Of a stretch of DNA of 64,000 nt, positions 42,209 to 52,481 are shown in pieces. Each line of letters starts with the position of its first letter. Position 1 is the first letter of the stretch. The translations under genes were made by a program, and so were the position numbers. Below the pieces are notes generated by a model. The model searched no databases and was not told the DNA's origin. It worked only from the letters and a program-made list of their open reading frames with translations. Location: assembly GCA_963920575.1 (NCBI GenBank), contig OY986967.1:5847166-5911165 (forward strand). The letters are read 5' to 3'. This DNA comes from Narthecium ossifragum (Eukaryota > Streptophyta > Magnoliopsida > Dioscoreales > Nartheciaceae).

Positions 42209-42596
42209 CACACATCTAAGGATCTATAGTATTTATTAAGAAACAAATAGAAAATAAAAAGAAGAAAGAAGCAATGGTAAGCCCTCCACACATCTGCGGA
42301 TTGACAGGATTTATTAAGAAACAGATGGAAAAGGAAAAAGAATAAAGAAGCAGTGGTAAGCCCTCCACACATCTGCGGATTGACAGGACTAATTAAGAAC
42401 CAAATAGAAAAGACAAAGAACAAAGAAGCAATGGTGTAAGCCCTCCACGCATCTGCGGAACAGGATTTATTAAGAAACAAATAGAAAAGGAAAAAGAATA
42501 AGGAAGCAATGGTAGCCCTCCACATACCTGCGGATTGATAGGATTTATTAAGAAACAAATAGAAAAGAATAATGAATAGAGAAGCAATTGGAAGCC
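42209..42596 (-). repeat. 79-bp tandem array before the F-box gene (5 units)
   Basis: Five imperfect units of about 75-80 bp are visible, each with TTTATTAAGAAACAAAT and CCACACATCTGCGG boxes on the plus strand. On the minus strand each unit reads as a pyrimidine-rich tract, TTAATAAATCC, then CCGCAG followed by ATGTGTGGAGGG. So each unit looks like a 3' splice site followed by an ATG. One unit has lost a few bases around the acceptor. Confidence 0.9.
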
Positions 42597-42785
42597 CTAA
42601 ATCACAAACAAGATAGATAATATCTGTGTATGGGGAAGCAAGATGTTCCATACTCATGGAACTTGAGGATATAGAGAGATAGAGATTGGAGCAAAGACTC
42701 ACTGGATTGTTTGCGTTTCCAAGCGATTTGGGCGAGGGGCCTTTACGCACCTTCGCTTCGCTTAGATTGGGGGTTATAACTCTAA

Positions 42786-42800
42786 AATCCCTACTTATAG
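42786..42800 (-). promoter_or_regulatory. Possible TATA box of the F-box gene
   Basis: The minus strand reads CTATAAGTAGGG about 95 bases before the predicted donor at 42702. Spacing suits a short non-coding first exon. The call is weak. Confidence 0.35.
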
Positions 42801-42969
42801 TGTTCGGGCTTCGGCTGGATGGATGGTTTGTGGGTCCAACTAACAGTCCGACTCTAACTAAAAATCGGCCCAAGCCAAATCCCCAAAGGCCGGCAATCCA
42901 ACTCATCGTTCCCTTGCTTGATAAGCTAGGGTTTTTCTACTTAAACTCCAAGAAATAATAAACTAGGAC

Positions 42970-44929
42970 TCAATTAAACATAAAAGATCTTAAAATAGAA
43001 AAAGTAAGATAGATCGGTAAAAAACTAGGAAATCTAGTCCTATTAGAAGGTTGGATCGGCCAAACTAGGTCAAGTCTTAGTCCGACTTGGGTCGGGTCCA
43101 ATCGAAGTTCGGTTGGACCTTCTTGGTCACGGATCCAATTGGACTGGGTCAAGTCCAATTGGGTAGAGTTGGATCCGACCCATCCCATATCAAGATGGGT
43201 GCTTGCGTCGGGGGTGGTGGTGGTGCGGTGGCAGTGGTAGTAGAGGGGGTGAGAAAGAGGGTGGTGGAGGTGATGGTGTGGTGGTGGTGGAGGTGGCAGC
43301 GCTGTGATGGTGAAGACGGTGGAATGGTGGTCGAGATGGTGAGTTGTGATGATAGTGGTGGTGACAATGGTGGTAGCGGAGGTGGGGGCGTGATCGTTGT
43401 GGTGATGGTGGACGCCAAGGAGCGCACAATTTTCTTGCAAATTGAATTGTAGATTTATTCTCCTAAAGCCACGATCGATCATGTGGACCCACATCTACCC
43501 GTAGCCTCGATTGTAAGCATCTAGACCCGACCCTGACCTAGACTCATACAGATCCAAGCTACTCGAGAACCTCGGATCGGTAATTTGTCCAATCACCACG
43601 ACCTATTCATGTCATACGCACACATACAAACACAAGATTTAATAACATAATAAGACAATAGTACACTAACGCAACTCAAGCAAAACAACATAGCATGTGC
43701 ACCAAATATAACCATATAATAACCAGCATACAACTACCATCTATAAGCATCACAAGAATTATATGTATCTACATATCATCCATGCGTCATGGATAGTTCA
43801 CCTACCTCAATGGTGATAGAAGGACAACAAGCTCCCAAAAACCACCAGGTCCAAGTCCAAGCAAGACCACAACCTCTCAGATACCTCTGTTACCATACAA
43901 GAAGACATCCTAATGATTAAGAGGAATACTAACTAGCAACACCAAGTGAAGTTAGCCCCCACTGCAGCAAAGCCCATAGAAGCTGCCAACATAAAAAGAA
44001 AACAAGCAAGGGAAGGGAAGCAGGAATTGATTACTCATACTAAACCAAAATCAAAAGTGTATGCACAATTGCCGCAAAGCTAGGTAAGCCTAGAGGTGTT
44101 ATAGGAAAGAATTATCATTAAGACTGGAGCAACCCAAAGAAACGTAATAGACAAATGAATAGATGAAACAAGACTAAGATCTGCTACAACTTTTCAAATG
44201 GAGAAGAATCCATCTTAAAATGGAATCTGCGGTGTTGCTATGAACACAGGGTGGCAGACCTTCACAGAAACCTGATTAGCCATGTTCAAGCAACTTAACT
44301 AAGGTAAATCCAGATAGAAATTCTGAAATAAAATCTCTTTCTAGATACTACGAAGCATCCTCTACAATTTACATTAAAGAAAACTCAGAATTTCTCAGGA
44401 TGTAATCATAGAAACATGTAGCAAACCTTGCTAATCATGTTACTCTGTTCATACGCATAGAAACATGTCAGCAGCCCTTAAATTCACATCTGAAGTGAAA
44501 CCAGATATATCTTGATGACATAAAAGGCAACAGGTTGACCATACAAAATTGAGGGAAGGAATTTCATAATCCATGGTAAGCACAGTCATTGGGATATTGC
44601 CGTATGAGATAATAGGCAAAGGACCACTGAAAGAACAAAACAAACTCCCATCAGCAGAGAAAATAGCATGAGGCAAGAAACAAAACAGATGTCCTGAAGG
44701 AACTAGCCCACAGTGTTGCAGCTGTTAAACTCAATGTTTGTTAGACGACCAAAACTTGTCACATCAAAAAACCAAGTTAATCCTAATCCATGGGTTGTGA
44801 CTAATCACAGAACAACAAAGTTCATCATTCTATACTCACGCTTCAGTGGAGAGAAAAAAAGTCGCGCTTGAGATAGAAGCAAGAACAATCCATTCTGAAC
44901 TCACAAAGTCAGCATCTCAACTTTTGCTG
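42970..44929. other. Intergenic DNA with a GGT-rich block
   Basis: I see no gene. Positions 43020-43200 carry repeated GGTCCAAT/GGATCC-type words. Positions 43195-43415 are a strongly G/T-biased run of GGTGGTGG-like words that opens frames in several readings. From 43500 to 44930 the sequence is AT-rich and unassigned; part may be old LTR, but no motif decides it. Confidence 0.4.
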
Positions 44930-45172
44930 AGATAGGTGGTTGTTTCTACTGTGTACGGGGCGAGATCAGCTAGGGGGCGCAGGGAGCTTTGGGAGGTGCT
45001 TACTCGAATTAACTCTGCTGATTTGCCTCATGTATTAGGAGTAGATTTAAATATCATTCTCTCCGCTGAGGAGAAACAAGGGGGTCTGACCTTTGATTTT
45101 CGAGGAGCTGAAAGGGACTTTTATAAATTCATTCGTGCTAATGACCTCATTGATGTTGGGTTTGTTGGACAC
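44930..45172 (+). pseudogene. LINE ORF2 endonuclease fragment
   Basis: About 80 codons in frame from 44936 match the middle of a plant LINE apurinic-type endonuclease: Tyr-Gly-Ala-Arg-Ser-Ala-Arg-Gly-Arg-Arg, Leu-Gly-Val-Asp-Leu-Asn and an Asp-Leu-Ile-Asp-Val-Gly-Phe-Val-Gly end. The match is cut at both sides, on the right by the Athila-like LTR. The strand is opposite to the ORF1 remnant at 37095-38509, so they are not simply one element. Confidence 0.75.
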
Positions 45173-46482
45173 TGTTGTATATAGGGTAGAATAGTGATGA
45201 AGTTTGGGGTCGGTCCACAGGGAAACTTTTGATTTAAATAGCGAAGATGAAATTAAATCTCAAAACTCTGATTCTAAAGCAATGAAGGGTTTATTGGATT
45301 TTGAAAATTGATTAATTAAAACTAATTAAGAAAGTAATATAAAAAGATTAAGATAAATCAATGAGAGATAACCTAGGAATTACTCAATCAACTTTAGTTT
45401 CACTTCCTATATTCTCTTGTTAACCTCTTGTTTTCTTATCTAGATATTATAGATTCATAGCTTTTTAAGCTTACATGAATCCTTAGAAGAAAGTAAGTGT
45501 TTTTCAAAGGCATACTTTATCTTTGATTAACATAGATTGTCTTCGGGATAACCTTAGCACAACCTATCATCAATAAGCATGAAGTATCTCATCGGATATT
45601 CACAAATCACATGAAAACTATATTAATATAGAACTTTACACTCAATCACAGAAATCATGCAGGCCTAGAAGTACGTCAAGGAACTCTGTTCCCTCAACTC
45701 TATTATCATTAAAATCGAATCTATAAGATCATGTTTAGGAAAACAATATATGATTCAAACTAGAAAATACAAAGAACATATCCTAAAACTTCATCAGATT
45801 CCTAAAAGTAAAGAAATTAGCCACTCATCTTAAGGATGGAAGCCATAGATTTGATGAAGAATAATAAGAATTCACGTCTTGGCTCCACCATCTTCAAAAA
45901 CCATAATCCTCTCTTTTCTCTCTCTAATGATGATAAAAAAGATGATAAATTCAAATGGAATACCCCTATTTATAGGAGAACTTATGAAATTAGACTTTTG
46001 GCTAAGTTGGACTCCTATTACAACTCAGATTTCCTCAATTAACTCTGACATCTCTATTCTGATCGTAACTGGGTCCAATACGTCTGGAATTTCAAAACAT
46101 TCCCGCACGAAAGATGTAAATTAGGAAGTCCGCTGCCATTTTGAAGATTTTATAATATTTGGAGTTATCTGAAATATTTGACAAATATTCTTTTGACCAT
46201 TGACGGAATAGTTTTCCAGCAGTTGTATATCTTATTATTCTTCTAAACTTGTATCAATCCATCAATAATCTCACATGTTCAAAATAAAAGTTGTAGATCT
46301 GGAAGTCTTCTATCACATCCTAAATTTTCAATGAATTATCAACATATGAACTCTTTTATGTATTTTCTATCTTAAATCTTCATTAAACCTGAAATCAACT
46401 TAATAAATTATCAAATACAAACACCCTCGGTCTAACAAAGATAATTTAAGAAGTTTAATTATGAATATTTCATGACTCATCA
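45173..46482 (-). repeat. 3' LTR of the second Athila-like element
   Basis: The high end (CTCATCA at 46482) is set by the PPT; the low end at the TG of 45173 is set by the point where LINE homology stops and is less sure. It holds the GGTCGGTCCACAGGG motif near 45210 and a minus-strand TATAAATAG at 45966-45974. Confidence 0.75.
45966..45974 (-). promoter_or_regulatory. TATA box of the second Athila-like LTR
   Basis: TATAAATAG on the minus strand, about 510 bases into the LTR. Confidence 0.55.
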
Positions 46483-46635
46483 CACCCCCAACTTATACTT
46501 TGCTAGTTCTCGAGCAAGGAAAAGATAAAAAGAAAGCAGTAAATCTAACTAGCCACTATCTTAGGTCTCACGATTGCACTTAACTTGTGCAACAAGCCTA
46601 TGAACCCATGAGTTAACCCAATGGCGGAGTTATAG

Positions 46636-49241
46636 TGTCCCGCCCTGACCCGCGAAAGCCCAACCGGGCCGGGCGACGCGAACCGGAACCTAACAATACG
46701 CGAAAAAAGACGGCGAGGGTTCCCTCTAACCTATTGGTCTCCCTAGCAATTCACCAAAAGCACCCTCAATTTAAAACAACATTTAATTAGCAAAACCTCG
46801 AACCACAGATATAAAACTCAAAGTGTTTAATATACAAATCCTCGGAGAGGGGAAGATCCAAAATACAACATCACTCCCGTAGGAGACTAACTAACCAAAG
46901 GTAAAAGCAGTAAATATCGCCACCTCTCAAAATCCACCAGGCGCTGCCGCACCGTCGACCAACTGCCCGATAGGGGCCACGGAAGAAGAACTGACGCCTG
47001 CACCTGCAAAACGCAGCCCGGGTAGGTGTGAGCACTAAGCTCAGAAGGGATCTACACTACGACACACAGAAGGAAAAGGGAAACGCAATAGTGTCGCCCT
47101 CAAGCCAGACTCGAGTGTGCTACAAGGGTCCCATAACCCTCCACTGGTGTCTCTAGGCATATCCAACCATGGTCACCCCAATGGACTGGGCCCATCCTGG
47201 ATACACCTAGTGTCGCAGGGTGCCAGCTGCGGTCACCCAACACGGACTGGGCCCACACTGATCCCCTACTGGCAGGAACAGACACTGCCTGGGCCGAACT
47301 AACCCTCCCGGCCCCCCAAAGAACAAGACCCGCCACCGGTGGCAACCTCAACACCTGACTTGAGGCCGACACGACCTCTAATCATCATCAAGCAACAGGT
47401 GTACCAGTCATCTAAGCCTATCATCGAATCGACTGGAAACCATAATTCAAACCGGGTCCAAACCACCCAACCCCGGTCCTAGGGCTAAGTCCGAGCTTCC
47501 AGCCTCGGGACGGCGACTCACAGATCACCCACGCCCTAACCAATGCAACTAATGCACAAAACAACATTGCATGCTATGACATACACAAACAGGAGATAGG
47601 CATGCAACAGTATGTCAAGGGTAGCATACAAGTCAACCGGATTGCTGCAGCGGTACTACCAACCGCTGCCAGCCGATTCGCAGCGGGTCCCGGTATTACG
47701 ACGGTACCGCGACTGTAGACCGCGGACTCCTGCAACGGGAAGCAACCCCGAAAACAATGATGAACAGTAACCAATATAATATTATATTCTGAAATATAAT
47801 ATTATATTCAAAACACCAAAACCTCTACCCAGAGGCTAATTGATCCTGTCGATCCGACGTCCAAACGAAGACGGATTCCAGATCCAACTTAGTCATCAGT
47901 AGCTGTATATACCATGATCAATATATCCAAAATCCATAATCATCCAACGGTTGGATTAACGGGAAAACACTAATCAAAACCGTTAATCAAACTAACTTAC
48001 TAGCCAATTGCTGCAACGCAGCCCTCCAGTAAACAATTCATAACAAATCGTAGGAAAATCAGAAAATTATAAAATCAGTGGGGTTAGAGAGTAGACTTAA
48101 AGATCTACAACTCGTATGCTCATTACAACCCAAGATCAAGTATGTGCCGGCGGAAAAACACGCCGCAAGCCAGCTGTTCTTCAAGAACAGCAGAAAACAG
48201 AGAATCCAAACTTAATCATGCATAAAACCTACTAAGATCTCAACCAAAGATCATAAAACTCATATCAGAAATTCTACTAGGCATAAGGAATCGAACAAGA
48301 CAAATATCAACAAGATCCAACGGCTAGATCTAAAGAAACCCAAGAAAAGAACACAGTAGGTAGAAGAACCTACCGAAGAACGCTAATCCTGGCTGATCCC
48401 TCGCAACCAGTCACCAATAGGCCTCCAAACCACACCAGGAGCCTTCCTCTCGTTGCCACAGATCCAACGAGCCTTAGAACACCCAATTGGATGGTCGGAG
48501 GAGGGAGAACGGAAGAGAAGAAGCTCGCCGGAGGGAGAAGAGAAGAAACAGAGCTTCGGGAGAGGAGAAAAGAGTAGAAGAAGAAGAAGAAGAAGAAAAG
48601 AGGGGAAGGAGAAAAGGAGGAAAGGGGGGAGGGGACAGCCGGGGGAAGGGGGAAAAAGACGAAGGAGGGGAGGGAAAGTCCTCCCCTTCTGACAAGAGAG
48701 AGCGACGGCCGTCCTCGCGAAGCAGAAAAAGCCACCGACGCGAGTCCGATCGGTTGCTCCAAGGAGCGATCGATCGCTCGCGCCCCGGATCGATCGATCG
48801 CTCGCGCCCCGGATCGATCGATCGCTCGATCCCAACAAGTCGGATCGATCCGACACAAGCTGGATCGATTCCACCACCAAGTCGGATCGATCCGAGCGGG
48901 TCAATACCCACCGACTCACTCACGAGTCCGATCGATCGTTCCGAGGAGCGATCGATCACTCAAGGGTCATCAGCTGCCCAAAGGCAAGCTTCCGCGCGCC
49001 CGAGCTGGGATCTTCCGATCCCGGGTCCACCTAGCCATTCTAAACAAACACTAACACATACAAGGCCAGTGTGTGCACACGCGGGTGTGAAATAAACCAA
49101 TAAGACGCAATTTACCAAATTGCCCTTGTGGTCCAAGAAACAATGCGATCCACCAGATCGCGCGCTCGACGCGAAGCAAACCAACGAGCCACGGGCCTGA
49201 CCCAGCCGGTCGAGCCAGGAGTAGAGGGACGGGTCCTCACA
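46636..49241 (-). repeat. Solo LTR of a Tekay/Del-like element
   Basis: The 2606-bp unit begins TGTCCCGCCC and ends TCCTCACA, with TATAG at both sides (46631-46635 and 49242-49246). Its reverse complement matches the 5' LTR at 60844-63264 at both ends and along most of its length. Removing it restores sequence matching 395-430 of the first Athila-type element. It holds a GA-rich tract (48480-48680), and GATCGATC words at 48755-48960. A solo LTR forms by recombination between the two LTRs of one element. Confidence 0.93.
48750..48962 (-). repeat. GATCGATC cluster in the solo LTR
   Basis: About nine exact GATCGATC words (some overlapping) occur in 210 bp, in contexts such as GGAGCGATCGATCGCTC and GTCGGATCGATCCGA. 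Two adjacent near-identical units of about 30 bp are at 48778-48835. Confidence 0.9.
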
Positions 49242-49823
49242 TATAGTCTCCCGAGGGTTTTCACGAATGACACCTGCAAACATCTATACAATCCATTTAA
49301 TATGTCATTAGAAATCAATCACAATACTCATTAACTCTAATGTATGAAATAGAAATACTATTCATAAATATACCCTTCAACTCATAGTCACATAAAAATA
49401 TAGTAAATCAAAACATGTTATATCATATTTCCAACACTTTAACATATTTAATCATGATTATAAATAACTTTAACACTCATGTGTGTGAATAGGGTTCCAC
49501 ATGTTTCAGATCATCAATTATATGTAAACACTTCAACTATTCAAGATCACCATTATAACCAAGCACATATTTTCCACTTATCGTATAACAATCTCTGTTT
49601 TTATTTTTTATTTCTTTTCATGACATGTGCAATGTTATGATCTCTGAAACTTTCTTCATGGTCCATGTAACGAGGTTCAAGCCAGTGGCTTCCAAACCAG
49701 ACGGCTTTAGGGCACTAAGTGTAGAACATCCTTTAGACTCTAATGCTCAAATCATGAAGGCTAAAAATCATAACTAATCATTTTTGAAGAATTTTAACTG
49801 TTTTACACGAATAACACACATTG

Positions 49824-50510
49824 TAGGATGCCTTCAAAACGATTAAGGACTAATTTAGAATGTTCTAGGTGAGACAAGCCTATATTTGGCTAGAATGACC
49901 AAAATACCCCCTAGAAGGCAAATTTTACCGAAATACCCTTTATGCTTCCGGTTTGTATAAAATGTTATAAAACCCATACATGGATATTTCTGAACACATA
50001 TTTTGATCAAAATTCCCAAAATACCCCATGACATGCAAAATTATCAAAATGCCCCTGAGTCCTTCTAACTTTAGTATGTTATCCAAATCATGTAAAAGGC
50101 ACGATGGGTTATAAGAGAGAATCTAAGCATATATTATGCTTAATCCCCAAAATACCCTTTATGTGGTAAAATTACCAAAATGTCCCTATATCGAGTTAGC
50201 TTTTGTAGGATGCCATAAAAGCTATATAGGGTTATGATAGGATATTTTAGAGAGTTCGGGCATGTATTTTGTCTGAAATTCCTAAAATACCCTTGGGCGG
50301 GTAAAATTACCGGAACGCCCTTTGCGCTCTTTGTTTGTGTAGGATACTTTCAAAACCATGAAAGATCATATACAGAGCAGTGTATGTGTGCTCTGTGTGT
50401 GTTTGAACTTGTATGTCTGATAACGTGCCTTCGAGGAATGTCTGAGGCAAGCAGGGGTAATTTTGTAAATACCCTCAAATTTGACCTTAGTCACAATTGG
50501 TGACTACACA
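49824..50510. repeat. Degenerate tandem repeat of AAAATACCC / GTAGGATGCC units
   Basis: Modules combining CCAAAATACCC, AAAATTACCAAAAT and TAGGATGCC recur about four times between 49831 and 50350 with variable length (roughly 120-165 bp). It starts where Athila homology ends and leads into sequence shared with the LTR at 56262-59214. It is probably LTR material, but the family is not clear. Confidence 0.5.
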
Positions 50511-52481
50511 TAAACACATCAAAACCATATTAAACCTCTCCTAGGGTTACCAATTCATAGGAATTGGATAAAAACACCTACATGTGTATAGACGTGCAGA
50601 ACTATGTACAAAATCCTCAACTCCGATCATCACAGATCCACGCCGAAAAACCGTAGCCCAAGCCTCCATCCGGCAGCCAATGAGAGAGATAAGTGATAAG
50701 ACTTGAAAAGTGCACAAATCACCCTTGTTATTTGGCTTTGTTAGTCTCCGATGAATGCTTTACTGACTATCTTTACCCTATTTCAGGTACAAGAGACCTC
50801 AATAAGGGTTAGATCAAATTTGGAGCTAAAATGGACACATTAGGGCCTTTCCAGCATACAGGATCGATCTTCACATCATGCGAAGATCGATCATTTAAAG
50901 CGAATTAAGCTGACAGAGAGCGTCACTTGACAGGATCGATCATCACAGCTGAAAGGATCGATCTTTTAAAGCACATTAAAGTGACAAAGAGCTAGATTTG
51001 AAAGGATCGATCTTCCTCCATGGAATGATCGATCATCCACGGGGTGAGACCAACGACACAAGAAGAAGATCGATCTTCCTCTATAGGAAGATCGATCCTT
51101 TACGGGCGTGGCCAGCAATTGAAGACAAAAGATCGATCTTCCTTCATGGAAAGATCGATTCTTTGATTCCCAGGACGAAAATCTACGGCCCAGATCTAAT
51201 CCGGGAGGAGGTGTAACCTAAGCTATAAATAGGCATCTTTTAGGGTTTTATGGGTCTTCTCTCTTGGACGTGCAGAACAATTTCTTTTCTCTTTTTAACT
51301 TTTCTTTGGAGAATCTTTCGGAGGAGATCCATAGCGGAAGAGTGTCATCAACCTTCTCCCACGGATCGAACCCCAAAGATGAGTAGCTAAACCCCTCGCT
51401 ATGGGATTCTTATGATTTAACTAGGGTTTCTACTAGGGATTTCTTAGATGTAGGGGTTGTTTAGATTATTGATTGGCTTATATGGATTGATCTCTAGTTC
51501 TTTTATATTTTGGTGTTGATTCCCTGATGGATGTGTGGATTGTTCTAGTTTGCATTTGATTCTAGAGCTTGTGAATGCTAGGGCTTGGAATGGATTCATC
51601 TATTAAGAGTACCATGCTAGTCCCATGGTATCTCAGATGAACTCTTCATCGTAATTAGGGATTGTATAGTGCTAGAACCACTACATTCTATCCCTAATCC
51701 TCTATATATCCTGTCGTTTAGATTTGGCCATCAAGATGCTAAACTCATCTTGATCTTACACCTAAATTCATATTCATATTAATACTTGCGATGAATTCAT
51801 CCTAATCAGAGGGTTCATTAGTAGTGAACATAACTAATCATTCGGTCACTGACATTTAGGTAATTGTTCTTGCCAACAAGGAATTCTAATCAGAACTTGT
51901 TGAGTAATAAGAACAACTAGCCATTCACTTATCAACTATTAGGAAAGCCATTCAGCGTGATTAATGTGCCCTAATCTTAGGAAGACATGGTAGAACCTCG
52001 GTTACTGATTAAAAATCCTGTGGTCTCTTCTTTCATAATTATAAACCCTTTAGTATAAATTTAGTTTAATTTCAAGTCTCTATCTTTTCCCAACTCATTG
52101 GTAGGACATTAAACTAAGAACTCATTCTCAATCGTATTTTCCCTGTGGATCGACTCAGACTCTCCGCTAACTATTATTTTTAGTAGCTAAAGTAGAGCAC
52201 CGGATAATTTTCGTAATTTTGGTCAGACTTGTTAGAGCTCCGAACTTCCGATTGGAAGCGCCCTTAAGGTTCTAAACAATCACATACATCAATACAATGC
52301 AGTATATGCGCTACGCAGGTGTGAAACCGACCACTAGGGTGCAATTTTACCAAATTGCCCTTGGGGTCCAAAAACAGCGATGTGATCAACTGATCGCATC
52401 CCAAGGACAACCGGGCCAAACCACAAAACCATACCCTCGATTTAACGCTGCCGGAATGGGTTGGAAGTACGGTTCCTCACA
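50511..52481 (-). repeat. Tekay/Del-like LTR fragment interrupted by another LTR
   Basis: Positions about 50520-50690 and 52225-52481 match 58680-58865 and 58970-59214 of the LTR to the right. The high end (TTCCTCACA at 52481) is next to a purine-type tract on the minus strand, so it could be the 3' LTR of the decayed element at 52482-56261. Divergence from the 5' LTR is large, so they may not be an original pair. The 2.4 kb matching the other end of that LTR is missing here. Confidence 0.6.
50694..52220 (+). repeat. Athila-like LTR inside the Tekay-like LTR fragment
   Basis: It begins TGATAAG, like the sense start of the Athila-type LTR, and near 52140 has CCCTGTGGATCGACTC, the motif found near the 3' end of such LTRs. 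The length of about 1.5 kb fits. No internal sequence is attached, so it is probably a solo LTR. The right end is approximate and I found no clean TSD. It contains about nine GATCGATC words at 50865-51160. Confidence 0.6.

Larger units (their letters stand above)
41762..42702 (-). other. Predicted 5'UTR intron of the F-box gene
   Basis: On the minus strand a strong donor (CCA then GTGAGT, 42702-42697) lies downstream of a possible TATA box, and an acceptor (GTTGCAG ending at 41762) lies 21 bases before the coding ATG. The 941-bp interval has no coding role and contains the 79-bp tandem array and one copy of the 29-bp repeat. This is a prediction from splice-site look alone; a second acceptor (TTTCAG) lies 9 bases upstream of the first. 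Confidence 0.45.
45173..49823 (-). mobile_element. 3' end of a second Athila-like element, split by a solo LTR
   Basis: An LTR (about 45173-46482) is followed by a pyrimidine run that is the PPT on the minus strand and then by 3' internal sequence (46483-46635 and 49247-49823) matching 260 to about 965. Homology stops near 49823. No coding domain remains. It is related to, but clearly diverged from, the element at 1-29099. Confidence 0.78.

Noticed and set aside
42175..42906. A 243-residue minus-strand frame with repeated Phe/Leu-rich peptides as a membrane protein
   Set aside because: It reads through the 79-bp tandem array; the hydrophobic repeats come from the pyrimidine tracts.
43087..43494. 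Gly/Val-rich or His/Pro-rich frames over the GGT-rich block as a glycine-rich protein gene
   Set aside because: Open in several frames on both strands because of the G/T bias, with no start context or family match.
44936..45184. The endonuclease scrap and the ORF1 remnant at 37095-38509 as one LINE
   Set aside because: They lie on opposite strands, 6 kb apart, with a host gene between them; an inversion would be needed.
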